A stretch of 14,675 nt of DNA from Thermoplasmata archaeon (lineage in GTDB: Archaea; Thermoplasmatota; Thermoplasmata; Thermoplasmatales; GCA-001856825): the NCBI GenBank assembly GCA_021792355.1, contig JAJYUV010000022.1, positions 1 through 14,675 of the forward strand, read 5' to 3'. Positions 7,756-14,675 of the stretch are shown one piece after another. The notes under the pieces are model-generated. The model was not told where the DNA came from. It ran no database searches and worked only from the letters and a program-made list of their open reading frames with translations. Every line of letters starts with the position of its first letter. Position 1 is the stretch's first letter. The position numbers were made by a program, and so were the translations under genes.

Positions 7756-10700
7756 TTACTGCTTCTTTTCTTCAGTTGCTCTTCTTGCTGCTTTGTTTGC
7801 CGCGTTGACCGCTAGGAAAGATATCACGAGTGTTATCAGAACAAGCACTATGATGACAATCAGGAATATCTCGAGTGTCGGGAATCCTGAGGTCTGGCTC
7901 TGCACTTTGCTTACGTTCGCAGTCAAGGTACCTAGACTAGTCTTTACAGTTGTAATGTTTCCATTCTGTGAGACAATCTGGCCCTGTACCGTTCCGACAG
8001 CCGTCGTTACAGTTGCTATTCCGTTCGCATTTGCTTTTACCTGGGTTTGGATACTTCCCAATGAAGTAACTACTTGCCCAAGTGTAGTATTTATGGTTAC
8101 AACGTTGTTGTTGAATGCAACAAGGCTTGCATTCAGAGATGCAAGAGAAGTGCTGATGGACCCGAGATCGGTGAGAACCAACGCCTGACCGCTAGAGATG
8201 CTAGCTACTGTCGCATTGATTGTGCTAAGGTCGGTAGTTATGTTTCCTACCGTTGTCTTCAAGGTTGCAACAGCTCCATTTATGGACGTTATGGCTGCAT
8301 TTAGCTGTGATATCGGTACTGTAAGTGAAGTTGATACAGTGCTGTTTATGTCCGCTTCAAGTGTAGCTATCTCGCTCGATGTTATGCCTGTCAGGAGAGC
8401 ACCGTTTCCGGAAACGAGTCCGAAAAAGTCAGAAACTGACCCTGTAAGGGCTTCCTGAGCGAAACCTCCGTCTATTATACTTCCTGCACTAGATGTTAGA
8501 GTTGAGGCTTGCGCGTATCCCGTTATGGTTAATTCATAGTATGCAGTCGAAACGTTGTTTGGATTCTCAAATGCTCCATAAAGAGTAGTGCCGGAGAGTG
8601 TAGCGGGAACTGTAGCTATTATGGTTCCGTTGAGTGCTATCTGTGCGAAATAATGAATTGTTCCACCATTTGCAACGAAAGGAGTAGGTAGCGAGAATCC
8701 GGTTGCTGAGAAAGTAACGATTTGGCCGGGGAATGCGTATTGCGACGATGTACCGAGAGTTAAGGCAGAGTTAGCTTTGACTGTGAACTTGGCACTAGCT
8801 ACTGCGGTTGTTGTTCCGCTCGAATCGAGAGATAGTGTGTATTTTCCCGCAGGTACAAGGGGGAAGTCCGAAGCGGAAACTAAAGTAGCTGGCGATCCTG
8901 AGGACCCAATTGCCCCTGTTGCAGTAGATGTTAACGTCGTTATGTAGTTTGAGCCAAGATAGACGTCATAGTTGGCTTGAGACTGCAAGCCAGTTGCATA
9001 TCCGGTGATTACAGTGTCGATTGGCCCGCTAGATGTCGATGGAGAAGATATCGTAAGGGACGTAGATACTGTATAGGATGTTGTTACCGTGTTGGTTGAT
9101 CCACTTAGACTCGCCGTAACATATGCATAGTAGGTACCCGATACGTCATTCAATGGGTATGCAGGTCCATTTGAAGTGATGAACACTCCGTTAGTCGAAG
9201 AGCTTAGTGCGGTAGCAAAAGTCCACGCCGTATAACCGGTTGAAGACATGTATCCTCCTGTTATTGTATCTGACCCATCGAAACCGTACCCAACGAGCAC
9301 ATATTTAGACTGCGCGGAATTTAGCTCCAATGCAATCCCACCAGAAGTCAAAGACGCTCCACCAGCGGATATTATTATCGGTTCGGTGAAAATTGCGCTA
9401 GAAATGGGTTGTCCGTTGTAAACAACGCTCAGGTTGTAAACGCCACTTGTTAGGCTTGGATTTGTGTAGGTTGCAAGTGTAGCAAGTGTCGAGGTGGATA
9501 TTGCAGTTACTCCTCCAATTGTAAGTTCACTGCTGCCAATGTACACGTTGTACTTGCTCGTGTTTCCTGGGTACAAAGTTGCACCAGACGTTATAAAGCC
9601 TGACTGTGCGAAGCTCAAACCTGCAGTTCCTGCGCCCTGGTTATTGAAATAGCCGGGACTCGAGACAGAGACCAGAGTTATTGTTGAATACTCAAAGGTG
9701 TAGGTGTGATAGGCTGCTACGTCAATAGAAGAGACAGTATTCTCAAGCGTAAAGCTGGCTGTTGCTGGACTACCAGCTGCAGGAGTAGTGAAAGCAGGAG
9801 CGTAGGTAAAGTTGAGTGTTCCATTTGCCGCAGGAGTGAAGTCTCCCGTGCTCGATGAGTAAGAACCCACCGTTACCTTAACAACTGATGGTGACGATGT
9901 TGACAATGCAGCTACACTATCTGTCCAACTGTAAGTGGCAGTTGGATCCAATCCGAATGCTGCTACTATGTAGTTTCCAGTGCTTGGGAAACTCTCTACT
10001 GATGAGCTGGTCATCATGCTGTTTGATGGATCGGTGACTTGGTAATCCGATTTAATAGTAGTATTAGCTGCAGATGATACCTCCTTCACAAGGCCATCAG
10101 AAGTTGTCGCGTATGCATTGTATGCTGTGCCTGACGTGCTGGCAGGTATTGCGGGAACGGTAGTCGTAGATGGCAGTTTTCCGAATCCGTTAGAATCCGT
10201 TGTCGCAGTTCCAACCAGAACAGAACCGAGATATATTGATACAGAAGTATCGGCAGGGAAATTCCACACAGCCGTTGTTACTGCACCGCCAACGTTGTAC
10301 GCCCCAGACACAGTCGCCGTCACGCCGAAAATGAATCCTAGCGCTGCCGGATTTGGTACAGAGACGTAAACATAGTTGGTGAACGTTACAGGAGATGAAG
10401 AAAGATCTGTTATTACTACGCTCTTTCCTCCGCCTGCTGTGCTAGCAATCGAATTGATAGTAGTGACCGATGCTGTGAAGCTTCCATCTGATGCTACTGT
10501 AATCGCAGAGAAGTATGTATCGGAACCTCCAATCGTTATGTCAGAGCCCGTGCTTGAAGAGCCGGGTGAACTGGCTGCTATGGAATCTCCCGATGCAAAT
10601 CCGCTGCCAGCGATTGTGAAGGAAGCTCCGGCCGCACCATCTGTGCTACCTGGAGTTATTGTTATTGCAGGAGCTATCGTCATTGAGCTGTCTGCTGTTA

Positions 10701-11403
10701 TCCCACCTTCAGTGAATGAAGTGCTGAGTGAGTTTGTCTCCTGAGCCACAAGATTGTAAGTACCCTGAGCAAGTGCTGGAATTGTTGCATAGAAATCGAA
10801 TGCGCCAGAAGAGTCTGTAGTTGTTGTTCCTATGACGACGCTGTACCCCGCATAGTCAAGATATACTGAAACTGATGCTGAAGCATCGAAGTTAGATCCC
10901 GTTAGCTCCTGACTGGTTCCCACATTTGTTGTTCCTACTGCAGTGAAAGATGGCGAGACTCCAGATGACGAGAAAGAAGTGAGAGTGACTGCTTCGGGTG
11001 TAGTGAAAGCGGTGGCAGAACCAGCGTCTGTGGCTGCTATGTACCATGTACCCGCCGTAAGTGATAATCCACTACTACTCAAAGTTACTACGGTGTTGGA
11101 CATTGTAGTTGCCCCAGCTGGAAGAGTCACGGTTCCTGTAAGCGCATAATTTGTTGAAAACGCAGATGTAGTCCCTATGTAGAAATGGATAAGAGCAGTT
11201 GAGCTGAATGTTCCTCCATTGAACACAACTATGGTGCTTTCCAGATTGCCGCCAGTTATTGCGAAATTTGTTGGATTAGAAGTTATTGTTCCAGTTGCTG
11301 CGTATGCCGGTGTTGCTGTTAAGGATAGTATTGCTAGAGCGCTGAAAACCATTGCTATACTGATCATTACCGTAAGCATTTTTTTGGTATTAGTTTTAGA
11401 CAT
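7756..11403 (-). CDS. S-layer-like surface protein with Ig-type repeats and membrane-anchored coiled-coil stalk
   Basis: This 1215-residue protein has a signal peptide with predicted cleavage after TATPAYA (residue 35). Next comes a long Ser/Thr/Gly-rich region of Ig-like beta-sandwich units of about 90-100 residues. A recurring pattern is SVSIYLG, then GTATTDSNGF, then a Pro-rich linker and GTYNL. Residues about 1030-1172 form a heptad-type coiled coil (e.g. VATLKTTVGNITTDLSTINA), followed by one membrane helix (about 1177-1199) and a charged tail ending EEKKQ. This order (beta head, stalk, C-terminal anchor) matches archaeal S-layer stalk proteins such as SlaB or tetrabrachion in architecture, not in recognisable sequence. 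It has about 14 sequons, no Cys, and Arg only at 1207-1208. The strong promoter and Shine-Dalgarno site suggest high expression. A large adhesin is the alternative. Confidence 0.75.
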   Translation of the reverse strand: MSKTNTKKMLTVMISIAMVFSALAILSLTATPAYAATGTITSNPTNFAITGGNLESTIVVFNGGTFSSTALIHFYIGTTSAFSTNYALTGTVTLPAGATTMSNTVVTLSSSGLSLTAGTWYIAATDAGSATAFTTPEAVTLTSFSSSGVSPSFTAVGTTNVGTSQELTGSNFDASASVSVYLDYAGYSVVIGTTTTDSSGAFDFYATIPALAQGTYNLVAQETNSLSTSFTEGGITADSSMTIAPAITITPGSTDGAAGASFTIAGSGFASGDSIAASSPGSSSTGSDITIGGSDTYFSAITVASDGSFTASVTTINSIASTAGGGKSVVITDLSSSPVTFTNYVYVSVPNPAALGFIFGVTATVSGAYNVGGAVTTAVWNFPADTSVSIYLGSVLVGTATTDSNGFGKLPSTTTVPAIPASTSGTAYNAYATTSDGLVKEVSSAANTTIKSDYQVTDPSNSMMTSSSVESFPSTGNYIVAAFGLDPTATYSWTDSVAALSTSSPSVVKVTVGSYSSSTGDFTPAANGTLNFTYAPAFTTPAAGSPATASFTLENTVSSIDVAAYHTYTFEYSTITLVSVSSPGYFNNQGAGTAGLSFAQSGFITSGATLYPGNTSKYNVYIGSSELTIGGVTAISTSTLATLATYTNPSLTSGVYNLSVVYNGQPISSAIFTEPIIISAGGASLTSGGIALELNSAQSKYVLVGYGFDGSDTITGGYMSSTGYTAWTFATALSSSTNGVFITSNGPAYPLNDVSGTYYAYVTASLSGSTNTVTTSYTVSTSLTISSPSTSSGPIDTVITGYATGLQSQANYDVYLGSNYITTLTSTATGAIGSSGSPATLVSASDFPLVPAGKYTLSLDSSGTTTAVASAKFTVKANSALTLGTSSQYAFPGQIVTFSATGFSLPTPFVANGGTIHYFAQIALNGTIIATVPATLSGTTLYGAFENPNNVSTAYYELTITGYAQASTLTSSAGSIIDGGFAQEALTGSVSDFFGLVSGNGALLTGITSSEIATLEADINSTVSTSLTVPISQLNAAITSINGAVATLKTTVGNITTDLSTINATVASISSGQALVLTDLGSISTSLASLNASLVAFNNNVVTINTTLGQVVTSLGSIQTQVKANANGIATVTTAVGTVQGQIVSQNGNITTVKTSLGTLTANVSKVQSQTSGFPTLEIFLIVIIVLVLITLVISFLAVNAANKAARRATEEKKQ

Positions 11404-11410
11404 TAATTAA

Positions 11411-11450
11411 AACCTCCAAACGACAGAGATAGTTGACAGTATAAAAGGTT
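11411..11450 (-). promoter_or_regulatory. Strong promoter and Shine-Dalgarno site of the S-layer-like gene
   Basis: Read on the minus strand, CAAACCTTTTATACTG contains a good TATA box (11439-11446) with a purine/C-rich BRE-like flank. The start of transcription should fall near 11417. GGAGGTT (complement of 11411-11417) then lies seven bases before the ATG at 11401-11403. This is the best-looking expression signal in the window and fits an abundant surface protein. Confidence 0.65.
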
Positions 11451-11528
11451 TGTGAAAAAATGCTCCACCGTCATACATCACAATATTACACGCTATTTGC
11501 GCTTCATCTTTATGGTTGTCGGATATAA

Positions 11529-11555
11529 CAAAAAGAATCGTATGACTTTTGTCAT
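11529..11555 (-). terminator. Possible terminator downstream of the recombinase gene
   Basis: ATGAC and GTCAT (11542-11555) flank a four-base loop, and the minus strand then runs into TTCTTTTTG (about 11529-11536). It lies some 120 bases after the recombinase stop and about 90 bases before the S-layer TATA box, so it could separate the two genes. The stem is short. Confidence 0.3.
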
Positions 11556-11677
11556 CTAACCCTTAGAAGTGCCACTTTGACAAGCTGAATGGCGAATCTA
11601 GGTTTCCTGATATCTCTCCCGATCGATTACTCTAATTCCACGTTGCAAATAACAATGTTGACATCCTTCACTCACTT

Positions 11678-12982
11678 CTAATCCGTTTCCTTTTCTGATG
11701 CAGCTGACCGATGCTTAACGGCATTCCTGTTAATCTCCTCTAGTAATGTCTTGACTATTGCTGAAAGCATTGCGTTCTTTTGTGAATCAGATAAGCTATC
11801 TATGCTCCTAAGAATGACGGGAATCTCTAGATTGTTGTCGGTTCGTCGAATTAGAGAAGTTTCAGTCTTATTGTGGTTCTCTTCGATCTGTTTGTACTTG
11901 TCAGGATCCAGAGGCATACCGCACCCACAACAATATTCGCTTACTGCTGGATTCTTTTCTTTGCACCAGTGACAGACCTTAGGCTTATATCCTGTCTTGT
12001 TACCATTCTCTTCCTCTTTCTCAATCCCATATACCTTCAGAACGGCGTTATCTATCTGCTCATCACTCAAGTGGACGTATACTCTTGACATTCTGGATCC
12101 ATGAACCCACCCCATTGTTGACTCCAAAGGTGCTTCCTTAAGGTCCTTCGCTAGTAAGGTAGCTCTAGTGTGACGGAATAGGTGAGGGTGTATCCTTCTC
12201 TTTATTCCAGCTCTTCTTGACACTTTAAGGAGCATAGTGTTGACATCGGCCCAGTTCATAGGGCCACCGTCACTTATCTTTACAAAGAAGAAATCGTCCG
12301 GATTGTTCCTGTTGAACTTTTCCTGGTAGCTGTGGGCAAGTGAAACGCTATCACCAACAGTCCTGACTCTTCTGACCCCAGTTTTGCCATTGACTGTCAA
12401 TCTTATGCCATAGTCGTCGTATTCAATGTCCTTTACTCTTAGAGTCAATAGCTCGCCTATTCGGCAACCTGAGTCATAGAGCATTGAAATAAGCGACCTG
12501 TCTCTCTCGTTAAGGCAAGCATTTAGCAGTTTTTTCTTTTCCTCAATAGAAATAATGTCTTCTGGTTTCTTCGCTTTGGACGGACTTGTTTTTATTTCAA
12601 TCCAAGATACAGCGCCTAAGAAGGCACCGTCTTTATAGCTCGAATAGAATCTTTTCATGGCGACGTAAATACTGTTAAGGGTGCTGTCGGAATAGTAGCC
12701 ATTCCTTCTGGACTTGGACCTCTTCAGACTCAACATTGTTTCCTTCACAATTCTCCTGTTTGGCTCAAGGAACCCAGGGCCCATTTTTCTGGCTACTATC
12801 TCCAGCCTTTCGATATAGGAATATTGTACGTGGTCCGATACATTCCTTATGGCAAGATCATCCACGAAGTCAAGAATAGCGTATTTAACGTCCCTTGATA
12901 TCCTCTTATCTCGATTTAAGCGATCTTTACAGAGCTTGAGACCATTTTCTATGCCGTAGACCGTCTCCCCCTCCATAACCAA
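11678..12982 (-). CDS. Tyrosine recombinase/integrase with C-terminal zinc ribbon
   Basis: This 434-residue protein has an N-terminal helical SAM-like DNA-binding domain (about 10-130) and a catalytic domain (about 140-320). The catalytic set is visible: Arg174 in SGCRIGELL, Lys200 in NGKTG, His267 and Arg270 in HPHLFRHTRA, His294 (or Trp292) in GWVHGSR, and nucleophile Tyr302 in VYVHLS. A zinc ribbon follows: Cys337-Cys340 (VCHWC) and Cys351-Cys354 (CCGCG). The last 75 residues are charged, with an amphipathic helix (400-418). It is much longer than the roughly 280-residue XerA of archaea, so it is more likely a mobile-element integrase or a lineage-specific recombinase. The open frame starts with TTG at 12982; the ATG at 12974-12976, two codons later, is equally credible. 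No att site or tRNA was found beside it. Confidence 0.88.
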   Translation of the reverse strand: MVMEGETVYGIENGLKLCKDRLNRDKRISRDVKYAILDFVDDLAIRNVSDHVQYSYIERLEIVARKMGPGFLEPNRRIVKETMLSLKRSKSRRNGYYSDSTLNSIYVAMKRFYSSYKDGAFLGAVSWIEIKTSPSKAKKPEDIISIEEKKKLLNACLNERDRSLISMLYDSGCRIGELLTLRVKDIEYDDYGIRLTVNGKTGVRRVRTVGDSVSLAHSYQEKFNRNNPDDFFFVKISDGGPMNWADVNTMLLKVSRRAGIKRRIHPHLFRHTRATLLAKDLKEAPLESTMGWVHGSRMSRVYVHLSDEQIDNAVLKVYGIEKEEENGNKTGYKPKVCHWCKEKNPAVSEYCCGCGMPLDPDKYKQIEENHNKTETSLIRRTDNNLEIPVILRSIDSLSDSQKNAMLSAIVKTLLEEINRNAVKHRSAASEKETD

Positions 12983-13062
12983 GCTAACGTGACCTGGGTG
13001 ATAAACCTAACTTTCCCTATAGATAGCGGGACCTAAGTCCCTCAGGAATACAGGAGCTTAAG

Positions 13063-13304
13063 ATGGCAAAAGAGCCCTTTGCATAATCCATGCCTCTTTT
13101 CGATAAGATTCACGCTAAAGATGAAACCAATGGAGGCTAAGGAATACCCTCGCATATACCTAAAGGAGTGTGCCAGAATTTGGTTCTGTAGTTGAGATTG
13201 ACTGTCCAGGGGAGTTCCTGGTAAAGTTAACACTCGAACACTTTGGCAGTTCAGAACTTAATCTTGACAGGTTCGAAATCTTTCTCTCTGGAAATTCGGT
13301 CTGA
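13063..13304 (+). pseudogene. Remnant of a small gene, broken by stops or frameshift
   Basis: No intact gene fills 12983-13309. On the plus strand, GGAG at 13053-13056 precedes an ATG (13063) that reads MAKEPFA then TAA, then SMPLFDKIHAKDETNGG and another TAA. Another frame from ATG 13121 reads MKPMEAKEYPRIYLKECARI to a TGA at 13193-13195. From 13170 a third frame reads VVEIDCPGEFLVKLTLEHF and on to LNLDRFEIFLSGNSV, ending TGA at 13302-13304. The last 40 codons look truly coding. Deleting one base near 13181 would join the second and third frames into a protein of about 60 residues. I do not recognise it. Confidence 0.3.
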
Positions 13305-13309
13305 TTAGG

Positions 13310-13750
13310 CTAATCGTTGAGATTGGCTACCATTCCCCTAGAATCCAGGACCTTCAAGTTCCCTAAAACCTTCGGGAAGTGCTCATCATTGGTAACCAAG
13401 AAATCTGCATTCCACTGGACTGCAGTTCCAAGCACAACAGCGTCCGGAAGTCTCAATCCGGTTGATGCCCTAATCTTCGACGATATCAGAGCGATTTCGG
13501 TACTCAGCGGAACTATCTTTAGATTCTCATTGGTTGACGAGGTAGATAGAAATTCCTCTGCCTCTGTGTCCCTCTTGTTCGCAAAGTAGCCGGTGAGTAT
13601 CTCTGCGATCACAAGAGTTGGAACTGCTCCCTCTATCTTCCCGTCATCTACTGCAGACAATATCTTTCTTGAATAGGAATGAAAAGGATCCTCCTTGTTG
13701 ATGACATTTAGGAACACATTGGTGTCTATGCAGATCTTAATCCCACTCAT
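13310..13750 (-). CDS. vapC: VapC-type PIN-domain toxin (ribonuclease)
   Basis: This 146-residue protein is a PIN-domain RNase of the VapC toxin group. It cleaves RNA with a metal held by acidic residues: Asp9 in CIDTNVFL, Glu50 in VIAEIL, Asp103 in RLPDAVV and Asp122 in FLVTNDEHF. All four are present and the length is normal, so it should be active. The ATG at 13748-13750 overlaps the antitoxin's 3' end by 14 bases, the classic toxin-after-antitoxin operon with translational coupling. It was probably named by the pair: the upstream partner is an AbrB-type antitoxin. Its RNA target cannot be predicted. Confidence 0.9.
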   Translation of the reverse strand: MSGIKICIDTNVFLNVINKEDPFHSYSRKILSAVDDGKIEGAVPTLVIAEILTGYFANKRDTEAEEFLSTSSTNENLKIVPLSTEIALISSKIRASTGLRLPDAVVLGTAVQWNADFLVTNDEHFPKVLGNLKVLDSRGMVANLND

Positions 13751-13967
13751 CCCTGATTTTTTTCATCACTTTCATCGTTGATTTACTGAAGGGGGTTGAG
13801 TCTTCTAGAACTTCAACCATACTTTTCTTTTCCGCCTTTTTGATGACAATTTGTCCATTCCTCTTTTCAAACAAAATTGTGTCTCCAATCACTATCCCAA
13901 GATCATTCCTAACCTCAACTGGAATCGTGACCTGCCCCTTTCCAGTCACTTTGCTCAGTTTTATCAT
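13737..13967 (-). CDS. vapB: AbrB/SpoVT-type antitoxin (VapB)
   Basis: This 76-residue protein has an N-terminal swapped-hairpin AbrB domain with the signature KVTGKGQVTIPVEVRNDLGI (residues 6-25), then GDTILFEKRNGQIVIKKA. A C-terminal tail (about 50-76, including STPFSKSTMKVMKKIRDEWD) is of the kind that wraps and blocks the toxin. VapB proteins bind their own promoter as dimers, more tightly with the toxin. A 7-bp inverted repeat just upstream of the start is a good candidate operator. The ATG at 13965-13967 has only a weak ribosome site. Confidence 0.9.
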   Translation of the reverse strand: MIKLSKVTGKGQVTIPVEVRNDLGIVIGDTILFEKRNGQIVIKKAEKKSMVEVLEDSTPFSKSTMKVMKKIRDEWD

Positions 13968-13971
13968 TTTG

Positions 13972-13991
13972 TCATTACCATGAAGTAATGA
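13972..13991. promoter_or_regulatory. Likely vapBC operator (inverted repeat)
   Basis: TCATTAC (13972-13978) and GTAATGA (13985-13991) are perfect 7-bp arms with a six-base spacer. They lie 5-24 bases upstream of the vapB ATG and just downstream of the probable TATA element, where a bound repressor would block initiation. The site fits autoregulation by a VapBC complex. Confidence 0.55.
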
Positions 13992-13994
13992 ATG

Positions 13995-14009
13995 CCTTAT
14001 ATTAGAGTC
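13995..14009 (-). promoter_or_regulatory. TATA element of the vapBC operon
   Basis: The minus strand reads GACTCTAATATAAGG. Centred about 33 bases before the vapB ATG, it would start transcription near 13974, inside the inverted repeat, with a leader of fewer than 10 bases. Confidence 0.45.
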
Positions 14010-14086
14010 TTACCGATCAACGAGATAAGTTCTCTAGTTTGTCTGAGGGTCAATTTAGTGATTTGAAGAAAGATAATCGCTTCTAA

Positions 14087-14320
14087 TTGAATCCCTCTAG
14101 AAAGTTCTTACCGCCAGCTTTTTTCGTAATTGGCATAATTCTGTTTATACTAGTTGCTCTCCCATTTTGTGAGAAATTACCTCTTGATCGGCCCGATATT
14201 ATAAAAGAAAAGTGGGATGGGGTTTTGAAGATTAAGCTCTATTTCATCGCATGTGGACTGTTCTTTTTCTTCATTGCACTGGGTGGAATAATATACGTAG
14301 GTATGTCTGTGCTGGTATGA
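14087..14320 (+). CDS. Small membrane protein with two predicted helices, function unknown
   Basis: The frame encodes 77 residues with two hydrophobic segments, about 9-27 (PPAFFVIGIILFILVALPF) and 50-72 (LKIKLYF followed by GLFFFFIALGGIIYVG), joined by a charged loop with DRPDIIKEKWDG. The only early start is TTG at 14087, immediately after an in-frame TAA (14084-14086), and no clear Shine-Dalgarno site precedes it. The hydrophobic pattern and codon use look real, but I recognise no family. It is divergent from vapBC and shares the 119-base gap with it. It may be a stand-alone membrane protein or a shortened remnant. Confidence 0.5.
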   Translation: MNPSRKFLPPAFFVIGIILFILVALPFCEKLPLDRPDIIKEKWDGVLKIKLYFIACGLFFFFIALGGIIYVGMSVLV

Positions 14321-14622
14321 ATTTAATGTGGTGAATTTACAACCCTAGACACTAGCTGCGATCATTTCAAACAATCATATCTCTTTCTCTGCCAATTGCG
14401 GAACCACTGTAGACTGTCTACATCGAGAACGAACGTTCCAAGTTTGCCCTATGGTGTCCGTGGGAGAGAATAGTTTCAATAAAATCAGAGAGACAATAAA
14501 CTGTTCTCTTCTGATAGCGAAATTCTTGATTCTTTTCTCGGAAGTTGCACATGGAATTTAGGTCGCCCTAATATTTAGAAATACATAAGTATGACATAAA
14601 AAATAATCAACGGGTGTTTTTG
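14321..14622. other. Intergenic stretch with a perfect palindrome and downstream promoter
   Basis: I see no convincing gene in these 302 bases. They contain the palindrome TGTAGAC-T-GTCTACA at 14408-14422. Near the right end is a TATA-like stretch AGAAATACATAAG (14578-14590), which would start transcription about 10 bases before the next gene, and GGGTG (14612-14616) as a weak ribosome site. Confidence 0.4.
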
Positions 14623-14675
14623 ATGAATAAAACCATTGTTGCATTTGCTATTCTAGTAACCTTCTTGATGGTGCT
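14623..14675 (+). CDS. Start of an exported or membrane protein, cut by the window edge
   Basis: An ATG at 14623 opens a frame reading MNKTIVAFAILVTFLMV up to the end of the window. A Lys followed by a hydrophobic run is typical of a signal peptide or N-terminal anchor. The preceding GGGTG and TATA-like element support this start. Nothing more can be said about its function. Confidence 0.55.
   Translation, partial: MNKTIVAFAILVTFLMV

Noticed and set aside
7793..11410. Several long plus-strand frames opposite the S-layer-like gene
   Set aside because: They are shadows caused by the biased Ser/Thr/Gly/Val codons of the minus-strand gene; none has start signals.
13042..13233. 63-residue minus-strand open frame
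   Set aside because: No promoter or ribosome site, unlikely composition, and it lies opposite the coding-looking plus-strand remnant.
13255..13300. GGTTCGAAATC resembling a tRNA T-loop
   Set aside because: The flanking bases do not form a five-base T-stem, no acceptor or anticodon arm is found, and the stretch lies in a coding-looking frame.
14418..14552. 44-residue minus-strand frame starting MCNFREKNQEF
   Set aside because: Too short, without promoter or ribosome site or recognisable motif, and it runs through the palindrome at 14408-14422.

Overview
The window looks archaeal and most resembles a member of the Thermoplasmata, probably an acidophile of the Thermoplasmatales type. This rests on AT-rich promoters with TATA elements about 25 bases before the start, several GTG or TTG starts, heavy use of AGA/AGG for arginine, an AbrB/VapC toxin-antitoxin pair, and secreted proteins built from the ETGLPxGTxWxV repeat common in Thermoplasmata and other thermoacidophilic archaea. 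No rRNA or tRNA gene fixes the species.

Layout. Bases 1-1456 hold insertion-sequence debris: a possible older fragment (1-182) and an IS3-type element whose orfA is open and whose orfB is broken by stops and frameshifts. An FkbM-type methyltransferase follows on the plus strand (1632-2546). From 2657 to 11403 four minus-strand genes form a cell-surface block. In transcription order they are a 1215-residue S-layer-like protein with a membrane-anchored coiled-coil stalk, a 301-residue exported protein with three ETGLP repeats, a 688-residue multi-spanning membrane protein resembling GT-C glycosyltransferases with an outer C-terminal domain, and a 14-helix Wzx-type flippase. Upstream of the S-layer gene lies a tyrosine recombinase with a zinc ribbon (11678-12982), then a decayed small gene, a vapBC pair with a likely operator, a small two-helix membrane protein, and the first codons of another exported protein at the right edge.

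How the genes may work together. The two secreted proteins are rich in N-glycosylation sequons. The flippase and the GT-C-like protein are the kind of machinery that moves lipid-linked glycans and transfers sugars outside the cell, and FkbM enzymes often O-methylate glycans. The central block can therefore be read as an envelope and glycosylation island. That is inference from context; no substrate can be read from the sequence. The flanks (IS debris, recombinase, toxin-antitoxin, gene remnants) suggest an accessory, rearranged region. The most striking direct observation is that the S-layer-like protein has no cysteine and no arginine except two adjacent arginines in its short cytoplasmic tail. 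I found no CRISPR array and no convincing wholly new multi-gene system.
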